Source of the DNA: Rhodocollybia butyracea
Taxonomy: Eukaryota > Basidiomycota > Agaricomycetes > Agaricales > Omphalotaceae
DNA length: 23,091 nt
Direction: 5' to 3'
Assembly: GCA_015501585.1 (NCBI GenBank)
Contig: JADNRY010000871.1
Span: 1 to 23,091 of the forward strand
Part shown: positions 1 to 9,893 of the stretch, piece after piece
How the letters are laid out: the number at the start of each line of letters is the position of its first letter
How positions within the stretch are numbered: the stretch's first letter is position 1
The notes under the pieces: model-generated
What the model was told of the DNA's origin: nothing
The model's input: only the letters and a program-made list of their open reading frames with translations
Databases searched by the model: none
Position numbers and translations under genes: made by a program

Positions 1-112
1 ACGTTATTTTGGGTATTTACGTGTAGGTATGCGAAAGGTGCTATAAAACAACCTAACAAAAACACTACCGCACCTAACCAGACTATCGATATGTAAGGGA
101 GCGAGGGCGGGT

Positions 113-1094
113 TGTCAGAGATTCCCCGAGGGAAAGCTTTGTAATATCGGATGTACGCGCGCGACTGCTCCAGGTTCAAGACTGTAGCGCTAACGTGGGT
201 AACTAAGCTTAGACAACTCTTAGAACTAAGTCGAGAGAAGCCTAGTTGGGGTGTACGAGTGTACGAGGGAACCAGGTGTGTATGTCCAAATCAATTAACC
301 AAAACCAAAACCAATACAACGAAACTAAGATTCTCCTAGGCAAACTCTGGCTCTAGCTAGAATAGTAATCTCGAGGTTTGTCAACAACCCTAGGCAAACT
401 CTGGCACTAGCTGCTGTGACGCCGTAAAGTCCTCGACCAAACTCTGGGCCAAGCTACGATATTGTGAGTGAACTTAATCACTAGGAACTCGTACCACAAT
501 CTTAGTGGCTCGTCTAACTTCGTGAAGAAGTCAACTAAGGAACCCTCACTCTGGAGCCGAATAATCCCTTACTAGAAGCCGTCCCCTCTAAGGAAGCAAC
601 TAGATTTGAGTTGATCTGGAGTTCGAGAGAACTCTACACACTTAAATTCGATCAAGATATAAATGGGCTTTGCGAAGCGCGTGAAGTTTATTACTTTCTT
701 AAGATAACCAAGTCAGGAGGCGTCACGCTACTGATCCCGTGGGGACGTTCTACGGAGCACTGTCTTAGCAGTCAAGTCGAGGGCAAGAAACTTGTCTTAT
801 TGAATAAATATATCTGGCTTATATACTGAGTAGAGAGAGTTTAATACGAAAAATAGATGAAACAGATACGGAGAGAGACGGAAAGAAAGTGAACAGAGGA
901 ATCTGGCTCGGAAAGGAAACTCCAGCCTATATATGGTACACACGATAAAAGAAATAGTCCATTCTTGGTATATATCAGAGGTAAAATATGATTTCTGAGG
1001 ATTAACATAGTTTTAGAGTGTTTTGATCCGAGCGAGGTTTCTCGATTACTCCACAATTCTCCGGGGTCAGGAGTACCTTTACGCTTCATGATCA
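113..1094 (-). mobile_element. Candidate LTR (minus strand), uncertain
   Basis: Read on the minus strand, a purine-rich stretch (AAGGGAACGGGCGGCGAG, 1112-1095) runs directly into TGATCATGAAG. This is the arrangement of a polypurine tract followed by the start of a 3' LTR. Within the following kilobase there are TATATA boxes (about 820 and 930) and A/T-rich CAATAAG stretches, but no convincing long ORF. A possible end is ..CTCTGACA at 113. No partner LTR or primer-binding site is identifiable in the window, so it could be a solo LTR or an element end. The gypsy pol to the right is on the opposite strand and would not belong to it. Confidence 0.25.
335..455. repeat. Three degenerate direct repeats
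   Basis: A unit of about 24 bp with the core CAAACTCTGG, preceded by CCTAGG or CCTCGAC and followed by AGCT, occurs at 335-358, 389-412 and 431-455. The spacing is 54 and then about 42 bp. The first two copies differ at one position; the third is more diverged. The repeats lie inside the candidate minus-strand LTR and could be a small internal array. No function is assigned. Confidence 0.55.
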
Positions 1095-1826
1095 CTCGCC
1101 GCCCGTTCCCTTGGAGTGAGTTTCATTCTATTCCTCGGATAGTTCTGTCCATCCTGAGTGTGATTAACATTCTCTCGAGAAGGCCTGTTATCTAGCTTTC
1201 CAACGATACCACTTATGATAATCTCGAGCAAACTGCGCTGAGTATGTACAAGTGATTCCCGATAGTCGGCTTTAACGGATAAGACCTTCGTGTATGATTT
1301 CTAAGATCAAATGTTTCGATTTGCCAAGGCTATCCCGGCGCGTAGCTTTCCGTAGGTCCGCTAAGCATGTTTCTACCCGTCCTCACGGTCGCGACCGGTG
1401 CCGCGAATAGACCTCTATGGTTTCCCTCGGATTGTTTCTGGTCCATTGTTACGGACTGTAAAGTCCACATCTTAACATAGCTCGTTGGGGTCTTAGTGCG
1501 AGGGATGCCTTCCCTCGAGTAACGCGTTGGCTTAGTACTTATCCCGCTTCGAGATGTCCTGTAGTTTAGAGAGTCTACACTCTTTGGGTATAACTAGATT
1601 GACAATCTAGCGTTACATCTCCGGGCAGCCCAGGTATCCTCGCTAGCTTGGCTCTAGGCTACACTTGTGGCGTACCTTCACGCCTCGCTGAGTATTATTG
1701 TTAAGTTCTTTGCCTCGGCAACAGCTATCACGCTCGGCTCCGTATAACTCTCTTATTGCATTGTATAACACGTACAAAGCGTCAAAATGTACGGTTACAC
1801 GCCTTAGGCCGATTTTAGCCTAATAA
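1095..1826. other. Gene-poor stretch left of gypsy pol
   Basis: No coding region can be supported. The minus strand has a modest open stretch between about 1480 and 1210, interrupted by a stop and matching nothing I recognise. No gag or protease motif (for example a CCHC knuckle or DTG/DSG) could be found upstream of the reverse transcriptase on the plus strand. The gypsy element therefore appears to lack its 5' end, or that end is too degraded to read. Confidence 0.4.
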
Positions 1827-3821
1827 TGTTTCGAGCCCACTATGTCGAGTTATCGCTCTTCAACTTTTGCGGTAGCGAAGAAACCTGGTTCAGTACCGCC
1901 AGTGCGTTTGGTCATCAATATGCAACCACTTTAATGCGGTCACTATCCGCGATTCATCCCTGGTGCCAAATATCGGAGAATTTGCTGAGTCGTTTCTCGG
2001 TTATGCTTCTTACGGTCTCTTTGATTGTTTTCAGGATTTGACGCTTGTTGGGTAGCTGTTAAATCACGCCCCCTTCAAGCTTTCACTCACCCGATGGTCC
2101 AAAGCAGCAGACTACACTGGTACCAAGGTTTTACAAACAGTATGCAAGAATTTCAACGCCGAGTCAAGCACGGAATCCATGAAATCTCACCCAAGATAGC
2201 TGATAACTTCGTCGATGACTGTGGTGTTAAAGGCCCTCGTTCACGATACGGAGAGGTGTCCATTCCAGATAACCCCAAAATCCGAAGGTTCGTGTTTGAG
2301 TATATTCAGAATCTTGATAAGTTCTTAGGCACACTTGAAAATGTTGGAATGACTGCGTCAGGGAAGAAGGTAGTATTGTTCGCTATCAAACTTCGAATCG
2401 TAGGATCTATTGTCTCACTTGAGGGATGGATCCTTGAACCTAGTGTCATACAAAAGGTATTAGACTGGCCGATACCGCAAGATGTTTCAGATGTACGAGG
2501 GTTTCTGGGCACTGCTGGAGGAGCGCGACGATGGATCAAAGGTTACGCATTGCTAGCTAAGCCTCCTCTCACTACCTTACTCTGTGATACCGAAGCCCCT
2601 TTTGAACTCACTACAGAAGCATTAGAAGCTTTTGAGATGCTCAAGCACAGGATTACTCGTACTCCAGTACTCACAAGAATTGATTATCAGTTAGCTAAGT
2701 TGATTTCACATTTTGCACGAGAATCCGATGAAGGCCTAGTGATTGTAGGTGTTGATTCCGCATGGATGGGTGCTGGATGGGCGATGTATCAAGCTCAAGA
2801 ACTTCAGAAACGGATATCGCTATACGGATCCTGTACATTCAACGCACGAGAACAAAATTATGGTCAGCCTAAAACAGAAGTTTATGGAATTTTTCGTGCA
2901 CTCAAGGAGTTGCGCCATCGCGTCTGGGGAGTACATTTCCGTTTAGAGCATGATGCTGCATCCGTTAAAGAAATGATTCGTTCCACAGATGATGTTCCCA
3001 ATGCTCCCATCTTACGATGGATTTTGTGGATTAAACTGTTTGATTTTGAGACCAAGCATGTTCCGGCAACATCATTCAAGCTTGAGGATGGTCTTTCGCG
3101 CCGCAAGCCCTCACCCAATGATCAACCTTACGATGATACGGACCCAGAAGAATTCCTTGATGCCTACAATGATATGGCATTGACTAGATTTATGTGGAAC
3201 GAGCTCTATATCCACTATTCAAACCCATTTATTAGCTCATGGAATGAACCGGGTACGTCCATCCCACTAATGCTTAGCTCAGTGATTTCTTTAGAATTAC
3301 CGGATTTTAATAATTCGATACCGCAGGCCCCTGTACATCCAACAGATGAGTATTCTATTTTTGCTGCTACTGCAAGTCGCTGTACTGCTACCAATCCATG
3401 TAGAAGACTCCCCGAGTTTCACTATCGCCGAAACCCAGTATCTTGCAGTGCAGAATTCCTACTTGGGAATGAGACAGTGTTATTGGAGTATATTGCGCAA
3501 GTATCCCCTACCGAAACGCTTCCCTTGCCACCACTTGATTTAGAAAAGACTGGACATCAGCATCGCATACCGGATACTGAAGATAAGTCTTTCTGGAATC
3601 AACTGCAAGACTTTTTCACTACAGGTTTATATCCAGGACATCTGCGGACTCAAAAGGAACGACTACGCTTCAAAAAGAAATCACAGAGATTTTTTCTTCA
3701 GGATGGACGCCTATGGTTAGCTCCGAAGGCCAAGTCGGATCGACTTCCACAGCTGGTAGTTGAAGATTCTACGAAACTGATGGATCTCATGGCGGCAGCA
3801 CACAACGAGATAGGACATTGA
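1827..3821 (+). pseudogene. Gypsy pol, part 1: reverse transcriptase and RNase H, frameshifted
   Basis: The RT fingers region begins around 1827 (FEPTMSSYRSS, then VRLVINMQPL). It changes frame near 1930, where TTT stands for an expected TT, and changes back near 2028-2031, inside the motif-A region. From 2025 one frame is open for 598 codons. It has QGFTNS (residues 34-39), the catalytic FVDD (62-65, DNA 2208-2219), then connection motifs such as RGFLGTAGG. An RNase H domain follows with the acidic residues in GVDSAW, KTEVYG, LEHDAAS and LEDGLSR. A tether follows, and the frame ends at TGA 3819-3821, immediately after the HNEIGH half of the integrase HHCC finger. RT copies RNA into cDNA and RNase H removes the template. 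The domain set is certain; activity is unlikely. Confidence 0.9.
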
Positions 3822-5002
3822 GGACGGGATGCAGTGTACAAGCAACTTGTGGAACAGTTCTACTGGCCAAACATGTACGACGACATCACCTATTTTGTCC
3901 GCTCGTGTATTGAATGTCAGAAATCAGTTAAGTCCAATCCAAAAATTCCTTACAATGAGTCCTGGCAAGCGCCATTACTGCGACATTTTAATTTAGATTC
4001 AATCAAGATGCCCAATGGAGTCGGCGGTGTAGACCAAATTATTCAAGCTGTAGAACCGACAATGCTATGGCCGGAAGCCAGGGCAGTTTCAGGAAGCTCC
4101 GCCGCGCCCGTAGCCAAGTTCATTTATGAAGAGATAATTTGTCAATTTGGGTGTGTGCCGTTTTTCACTTTTGATGGAGGACCGGAATTCCAGAAGGAGG
4201 TTACTCATCTGCTTGAGACACAATACCATTGTACTGTGATCTTTTCTACTCCATATCATCCACAGGGTAATGCGCCTGTGGAACGTGCTCACCAGCCACT
4301 GGTGGATTCTTTGTTCAAATGTACCGGCGATGCTAAAGGGAATTGGCCACGATTCCTTCATGCGGTTTTATTTGCGATGCGGGTAACAGTCTCCCGAGCT
4401 ACAGGCTTCTCGCCATACTACCTCTTATACGGTACGCACCCAGTTTTCTCATTTGATCTAACAGAGATTACTTGGCAGACATTGGACTGGCACACGGTTC
4501 ATACCCATGAGGAATTAATTGCCATGCGAGCGCTACAGTTGTCACGAAGAGATGAGAAGATGCGCGAAGCAAACAAGAAGCTTGCTGAGTCTCGGCACCG
4601 AGCAATTGAAGATCTATCCAAGCGCGTTGGTTTTCAATGGATTTTCGTGATTTCGAGGAAGGGATGTATGTTTGGTTACGAGAGTCTGCTATCGACGAGA
4701 TCAAAGGCGGAAAGGGACTCTGGATATACTCAGGCCCCTATATCATTCATGAGAAACGCCCTAACGATGCGTTTGTACTCAAAGAGCTAAGTGGTGCTAT
4801 TCTTCCGGGACACATTAATATTCGACGCCTCCGTTTGTTCTATTATAGACCTACACATCAAACTCTACGCGCAAAAATTCCGCAACCCCGGCAGCAAGTT
4901 GGCTCTGTACAGTATGAGCTCCCGTCGTTCCGTCTGGACCGTGTACAGGCACGGCTAAAGAGGTTTTTCCATTCGGACATGCATCCGCTTACCGCTGAGT
5001 GA
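3822..5002 (+). pseudogene. Gypsy pol, part 2: integrase
   Basis: The frame continues directly after the TGA. GRDAVYKQL and CIECQ complete the HHCC zinc finger begun upstream. The DDE core is readable: D in FNLDSIK, D in TFDGGPEF and E in APVERAHQ, with the usual STPYHPQGN between the second and third. GFSPYYLLYG follows. At the T-run 4631-4634 the reading shifts: the protein continues as FRDFEEGMYVWL in another frame, then a GPY/F-type module (YSGPYIIHEK, then HINIRRLRLFYYR), ending at TGA 5000-5002. Integrase inserts the cDNA into the genome. All three catalytic acids are present, so the breaks are an in-frame stop and one frameshift rather than active-site loss. No chromodomain was seen. 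Confidence 0.88.
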
Positions 5003-5124
5003 TCATTATCTCGCTTTTTCCTTATACCCTATGCCTTTTCTTCTATCCATGTAATATATATATATTCCTTTTCCTATCTCGTCTTCCTATTTTCTTCCCC
5101 TCTTCTATTCTATCATCTCTCTCT

Positions 5125-5926
5125 ATGCCGCCTCCTATTATATCCCCATTTTCAATTCCACCTTCAGGTATTGTACCCCGCATTGGCCGCGTTGTTCGAC
5201 GATCCAACATACCCAATGAACGAGGCTTTCACCCCTGGTCTGAGTACCAGATAGAGCCTATCCAAGAGCAACCATTTATTATTCGCTCGACGGACCCGAC
5301 TCACCCCGTTCTTGACGCCTTTGTTGACCCCATTGGACTGGCAACAAGTTATCCAATCGACCTTGGTCTCCGATGGGTCTATGAACACCCTGACAATCAC
5401 ACCGTGCATATCGTCTATGCTAGGGATACCCAACTCCGCTGGACTGAAGTAGTGGCCGGAGTTCGATCTGGTGTTGTTTCCGGAACGATACGTACCAGAA
5501 GTTGGATCTGATGGTGCGCGGAACGGTCCAATGACTCGCGAGTGGTTCCTCGATATGGCTTCCCAATTCACCATCACGGAAGAGGGTGTCCTCCTGAAGA
5601 ATAATAGGAAAGTGTGTCAAGACGCAACTGACTTCGAGTGGAAGGCAATGATCATGCTTCCACAACAAATCGGCGATATCAACTGGTCGCTATACACTCC
5701 CGAGCGTCTGGTGAATCTGGTGCGTGATACATTTGACTTATGGCATTTGGATTCGTTGGTACGCGCTTCTGCTGTACTCGAACATTACAATTCTATCCCT
5801 TACTTTTCTCATCTTTCACATTTTTCTATCAAAGATACTACTACTCTTTTCGAGATTCTTCACAACTCTCCTCCTTCTTCTGTCTCTTCTATTGATTCTT
5901 CGAGGGATTCCGGGGTCGGAATCTAA
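5125..5926 (+). pseudogene. Second ORF downstream of gypsy pol, unknown function, one frameshift
   Basis: An ATG at 5125 opens a proline-rich start (MPPPIISPF) that continues through SGIVPRIGRVV, HPVLDAFVDP and LRWVYEHP to about 5468. The same protein then appears to continue in another frame (FPERYVPEVGSDG, NGPMTREWF, FTITEEGVLLKN) to TAA at 5924-5926. In total there are about 265 codons. Such a separate ORF between pol and the 3' LTR is, from memory, common in agaricomycete gypsy elements; I know no assigned function. It has no signal peptide or membrane segment in the coding part. The hydrophobic stretch just upstream (about 5000-5120) is pyrimidine-rich DNA and probably not part of the protein. 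It could be an envelope-like, gag-like or host-interaction protein, but nothing here decides. Confidence 0.6.
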
Positions 5927-6588
5927 AGTACCCCCCTCTGTGGAAGTGGTAGCTGCCCCGTCGGTAGCTACACATCCTTATACGCTGTTTACCAGTACAT
6001 TATACTTACATACATATATATTACAAATCGCTTTACACATCAAAAACTATCAATTCGTTTCAGTTCCTTTCACACGTTCCCTCTCTTCCTTTCTTACTCC
6101 CACCTCCATATTCTCTCTTTTCTCTTTCCTTCTCTCATAATCTGGACAACGACAAACCGGCATACGAATAACTCGAATACAGCTCGGTGATTACGGCCGT
6201 TCAACATCACTGATACACACCATTTCAAATTGTCGCCCTCCCGATCTCCTCTTATCTCCTCTCGCCTATTGAAGTATTCCAGCAACTTATAATATTTCTA
6301 CGGCACCCCCAGCATATTCGCTATGGATTCTACGGCTTAGTTTGGTCACGGAAGGGGCGTAGCAGTTTTAGCGGTTCGGTTTTATATCGGCGTATCGTAT
6401 GTTTTATCATTCTTTTTCCGTTGATTTATTTGCTTGATCATTATTCCTTTCCGTATCCGATGGGTTTCGTGCCTTGACGGTGAATGCGGCGGATGTCGGT
6501 ACACGCCTAGATCGCGACGTTGAGGCTGGCAACCTCTCCTGTCCCCGTTGATGGTCGTAGGGGGGAGATCTAGTTTACTAGTCAAGCG
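5927..6588 (+). other. 3' non-coding region of the retrotransposon with polypurine tract
   Basis: No coding region is supported. The stretch contains a long pyrimidine-rich block (about 6060-6140) and ends with a purine tract, AGGGGGGAGATC at 6559-6570. This is a good polypurine-tract candidate for plus-strand DNA priming, but it lies 18 bp from the best LTR start instead of abutting it. Confidence 0.45.
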
Positions 6589-7003
6589 TGTTACCCGCGC
6601 CGTGCAGCAGAGCCTTAAAGTCGCATACTCGGAGGTATTTCAATTCTTTCGGACTATTTTCCTTCTAAATATTTTATCCTACCTATACACATCACATGTA
6701 TACAGTCAGGCGACGTACGAGCACGCGTGGCAGCCTGTATATATCACAGGTAGATACAGTAATGAAAGGGACTCTTTTTTTCTTCAATTCTACTACGTGT
6801 GCATAACCACTAGAGACGGCGGACTACAAGACCATATTCCGATAGCTAAGTCTATCTATTCTTCTTCACGCTAACTCTTTCGTAGATCCCGACTAGGTAT
6901 CCCCACCGGTCCTCGCTTGGACCAAATCTCCTTACTTCAACGCGACTGGCAACGAAACCAGCGCACCAACACCTAAGAGCGTCATGTGAGAACAAAAGTA
7001 ACG
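6589..7003 (+). mobile_element. Probable 3' LTR of the gypsy element
   Basis: The segment starts TGTTAC (6589-6594) and ends near GTAACG (6998-7003), a near-perfect short inverted terminus of the TG..CA type. It is about 415 bp long and lies just right of a polypurine tract. It has no credible ORF. No second LTR copy is present in the window, so the call rests on position and ends only. The minus-strand LINE ends only about 10 bp to the right, so part of this stretch could instead be the LINE 3' UTR. Confidence 0.4.
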
Positions 7004-7013
7004 TACAGGAGTG

Positions 7014-7922
7014 TTAGTCAAAATCGCTAATGTCCGAATCCCCCTCTTCACCTTTTGAACCATAGACTACATGAATACCCGTAGTAGAGGACGACCAAAT
7101 CTGAATTGCCTTGTGAATGAATTTCGCAGTCGAGGCCATTCCCAGCCATGAGAAGATATGTTGTTTGAGGTAACGTAGGGCGTCACCATCACTGAGCTGG
7201 CTGTGAGGGACAGGGTCGGGAAGGAAAGATGTAGCCGAAACACAAAAATGAGCACGTAGATGGACAAGTGCCGGAATAGCAGCGCATTGCAGGAAAACAT
7301 GTTCGGGTGTTTTGAACGGCGCCTGACAATGGCGACAAGCAACGTGCGTCGGTAATTGGCCCTCGCTAAGTGTACATTTACCTGGAGTCGCCCGGAATAG
7401 GCCAGGAGCTAGAGAGCCACATAGAAGCCGTGTCAAGGAGTGCCTGTGTTGAAAGTTTTTCACCTGTACAAGGTAATGACGAAGGTGGATTGAAAAGGCT
7501 ACAGGTGGTCCGTGTTCCTGTAGTTCGAGGCGATTACTCAAGAGGCGAAGTTTGCTCATTGAATTCAGATCATCGTCGAGCTGGTGGCAAGTAGTGATTC
7601 CGATGTCTGTAATAATGGATTTGACTCGCAAAGGAGATAAATCTGTGAGAGCAGGAAGACGATCATGAGAGCCAGGTAAATTGGACAGAGCCCAGTCAAT
7701 GTCCATGAGCCAGCACGGTTTGCCATTGGAACACAGACTACTGTTTGCCTGTAATGCAAGGGCGACAAGGCTAGAATGAGGTGATGAAATGAGGTAAAAA
7801 AGGAACTTGAGATTAAGTTGTAGTCGACGGGTACGGAGAGGTAGAAGATCCAGTTCAGTAAAGAGAGGGGGGATTACCGAGTTGTGAGGAAGGCCCAGCA
7901 TGTCGGCTAGTACACGCGCCTG
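7014..7922 (-). pseudogene. 5'-truncated LINE: C-terminal end of an endonuclease/reverse-transcriptase ORF
   Basis: The frame is open from 7922 (TGA just upstream, 7923-7925) to the stop at 7014, about 302 codons. It begins QARVLADMLGLP and runs into PPLFTELDLLPLRTRR, as in the region after the RT domain of fungal non-LTR retrotransposon proteins. Near the C-terminus is a zinc-binding motif, CRHC-x8-H-x4-C (CRHCQAPFKTPEHVFLQC), of the zf-RVT type. The tail is acidic (EEGDSDISDFD) and ends in a normal stop. The endonuclease and RT domains themselves are missing. Loss of everything 5' of one point is the usual result of incomplete target-primed reverse transcription. No clear poly(A) tail was found; a short T-run at 6775-6782 is the only candidate. 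Confidence 0.7.
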
Positions 7923-7929
7923 TCATAAA

Positions 7930-7980
7930 TGAGCTGATGATGGTAACGCGCGAAAGCTGGGTTCGACTCGCAGCCAGGGA
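7930..7980 (+). repeat. tRNA-like (Pol III box B) remnant, possible SINE head
   Basis: GGTTCGACTC at 7960-7969 fits the Pol III B-box consensus. It sits in a T-arm-like hairpin (CTGGG / CGCAG around TTCGACT, one mismatch). A loose A-box-like TGAGCTGATGATGG lies at 7930-7943, but the spacing is too short for a normal tRNA. It lies immediately beside the truncated LINE end. Weak evidence. Confidence 0.25.
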
Positions 7981-8513
7981 GTTACGACCAGTGCAATCCC
8001 GTACATGTTTTTTAACTCTGTTTTGTGCCTTATTGCGGAACTAGATACGTAGTACTTTTTATATCAGATTATCACGGCTGATAAAATACTGTAAAGCAAG
8101 GTCTAATTAGTGACAAAGGAAACAATTAAAAGGTTATCTATCTATCTACTTCAACTGTAGCGGGGGTAGGGCTGAGCGAATCGTTCTTCCTCGAGATCCT
8201 CAGTTCCATTTGTGTGTGCGTGTGCATGCTCGGTGTGGGCGTCGGATTTGGAGACGGGGGAGGAGGATTCTGAAGAGGGAGGTGTCGAGTTCTGGAACGA
8301 CTCTCGTTTCGTAATGTGTAACCGTGTCTGCCGCGATACCCGCCAAGTTCCTAGTCGAGGGTCCACGTAAGTTACAAAACGTCGGAGATATGAGATACAG
8401 CAGTAAGCGTACTCGCTCTTATAATTTGGTTTTGGTTCCAGTAACTCTCATGGGTAAAATTTCAAACCTCGTATTCGTATTCCCCCACCCAACTCGGCTT
8501 CCAGCCTGCGAAG
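7981..8513. other. No gene supported
   Basis: No coding region could be supported. There is a short TATC microsatellite at about 8138-8150. A GTAAGT...CAG pair (about 8368-8441) could be an intron of an upstream exon of the next gene, but no reading frame makes this convincing. Confidence 0.4.
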
Positions 8514-8991
8514 ATGGGAAGCCGGTACGGTAACTGGAAAGGTATGTGCACACACATGTAAGTCCCCCATACATTGATACTTGCAACTGGTAATTGGTGT
8601 ACTGACGCCTTGGTGTTCCTTGGCAGTGACTGGTCATTAGAATTTAGTAGGGACCCGCGAGCTCGAAGTGCCGTGGCTCCCTTATATCGCGCGCATCCCG
8701 AAACAGAGCCGCGCGATCTTTGCTGGATACCGCGAGCTGCAGAATCCATCGTGGAACGCAGAGGAGAGGGAAAGGGATGAGGCGGCGGAGTCGTTTACTT
8801 GGTATAGCCCTTATGCGAGGCTGCGACATGGCATAGTAGTTCGGATCCGAATTCGAGTGCGAGTGCGAGTTCGGGTTCGGGTTTCGACTCTATACAGTGG
8901 ATGGAAATCGTGGATACGGGATATCTTTTGCTCGAATGAAGGAAATGGGAAGAGTAGTACGAGGAGGAGAACTGCGAGAAGGAGGGGGTGA
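8514..8991 (+). pseudogene. Fragment of an unrecognised fungal gene, copy 1
   Basis: A possible start exon opens at ATG 8514 (MGSRYGNWK). A GT-AG intron at 8558-8626 is supported because copy 2 (19.2-19.5 kb) has an intron of nearly the same length at the matching place. The next exon reads ELEVPWLPYIARIPKQS, IFAGYRELQNPSWN and ESFTWYSPYARLRHG in one frame. Copy 2 conserves the same protein while differing in DNA, so this was once selected coding sequence. An indel of about 5 bp near 8645 puts the exon junction out of frame. After 8830 the frame degenerates into an arginine/valine run encoded by a simple repeat and ends at 8991. I do not recognise the family. Confidence 0.5.
8841..8886. repeat. 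Short tandem repeat of GAGTGC / TTCGGG type
   Basis: Imperfect 6-bp units (CGAGTG, CGAGTG, CGAGTT, CGGGTT, CGGGTT) produce the low-complexity Arg-Val run in the overlapping frame. A GGAT microsatellite lies nearby at about 9049-9065. Confidence 0.6.
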
Positions 8992-9159
8992 ATGGGTGGT
9001 GAATGGGTTTAGAAATTAGACATATAGGCTACAATTATGTATATAGAGAATGGATGGATGGATGGAAGGGATGGAAAGTCAAACAACACAACAATGTCTT
9101 CGTAACATACGTATACTCCACTGGCACATATACCATGATACCTCCCAATCCCAAGTTTT

Positions 9160-9815
9160 TCACTCGTGTTTTTGTTTTGCCTCCCCTGCAGCGATTATAT
9201 TATGAATCCGGAACCCCATGTCGATAGCCATGATCAAGGGAATCACGAAGAAGGGGATGTAGCTCGAGAGCAGGATAAGTAGTTGTGCGGCTGTTATGTT
9301 TCCTGCGGCGCTTTCGCGGAGGACGAAGAATATGCAGGGAAGGGTGGTGGTGGCTGTGGATGCGCCGTACGCGAGGATTAGGACGTAGATTGAACGGGAG
9401 TCTGTGATTAGTGAGTCAACGTTGCTTATGGTAGGCTTTGCCGGAAAAACACGTACTATTCCATAGACCTCGAATTCCTAAGAAGAATGTAGGAAACTGG
9501 AAGAGCCTGTAACATTTGGACCACGTAAATAACCAGTGGAACGAGAAAGAGAAAAAAGTGCACGTACATCTCCAACCAAGCAAAACACCACAACCAGACA
9601 AGTTCACCATTCAAATCTCCCCGCGCCGCACCAGCAATCAACGGGTCGCCGGAGAATTCGATGTACAGGTCTTGCAGTTTTGGTAGGAATGAGGGGATGT
9701 AGCTTGCGGGATAGAGCATTTGGAAGTCGAGCACGAGCGAGGCGGGGATATGGGTTAGGAAGAAGCAGAAATACACGAGGTCTAGCGGACGCGAGGTTAG
9801 AGAAATTCGTGCCAT
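9160..9815 (-). CDS. TMEM97/sigma-2-receptor-like EXPERA-domain membrane protein
   Basis: Three exons on the minus strand: 9815-9568, 9506-9457 and 9401-9160. The introns are 61 and 55 bp, both with GTACGT donors; the acceptors are TTACAG and, after CTCACTAAT, CACAG. The exons total 540 nt, giving 179 residues and a stop, the usual size of the family. The start is MARISLTSRPLDL. Four hydrophobic segments are visible. HIPASLVLDF (acidic residue 30) and the acidic residue in WLEM (82) match the two buried acids of EXPERA proteins. TMEM97 relatives act in the ER membrane on sterol handling. The C-terminus KQKHE fits a KxKxx ER-retrieval signal. This is the intact parent of the 5' fragments at 13.3 and 20.1 kb. 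Assignment is from family knowledge. Confidence 0.85.
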
Positions 9816-9870
9816 GGCTGTAGTTGGCTGTAGAGGTCAACGTTGTAAAAAGTTCGGCGCTTAAGATTTT

Positions 9871-9893
9871 ACGACATGTGACGTATTGCGTCA
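9871..9893 (-). promoter_or_regulatory. Conserved upstream block with paired TGACG half-sites
   Basis: A 20-bp block (9871-9890) lies 56-75 bp upstream of the TMEM97 start codon. It is identical at 13543-13562 and 20243-20262. It contains CATGTG and TGACGT. In this copy only, the block is followed by TCA, giving TGACG-TATTG-CGTCA, an inverted pair of bZIP (CRE/ATF)-type half-sites. The position suits a promoter element; binding is inferred. Confidence 0.5.

Larger units (their letters stand above)
1827..7003 (+). mobile_element. Decayed Ty3/gypsy LTR retrotransposon (5' end not found)
   Basis: The segments appear in the order RT, RNase H, integrase, GPY/F-like tail, a second downstream ORF, a polypurine tract and a probable 3' LTR. 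RT-RNaseH-INT is the diagnostic Ty3/gypsy order. Coding is interrupted by at least three one-base frameshifts, an in-frame TGA in the integrase zinc finger and a frameshift in the downstream ORF. No gag, protease or 5' LTR was recognised, so the left boundary is only where RT similarity begins. The copy should be non-autonomous as written. Confidence 0.8.

Noticed and set aside
335..455. CRISPR-like array
   Set aside because: There are only three degenerate units of unequal spacing in eukaryotic repeat DNA, with no cas genes.
4999..5124. Signal-peptide-like leader on the downstream retrotransposon ORF
   Set aside because: The stretch is pyrimidine-rich DNA between the integrase stop and the natural ATG at 5125; the motif-bearing protein starts there.
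5724..6140. Hydrophobic 138-codon frame as a possible membrane protein
   Set aside because: It overlaps the downstream retrotransposon ORF in another frame, and its hydrophobicity comes from pyrimidine-rich DNA.
8668..8991. Protein with an Arg-Val repeat domain
   Set aside because: The repeat is encoded by a simple GAGTGC/TTCGGG tandem repeat and is absent from the second copy of this gene fragment.
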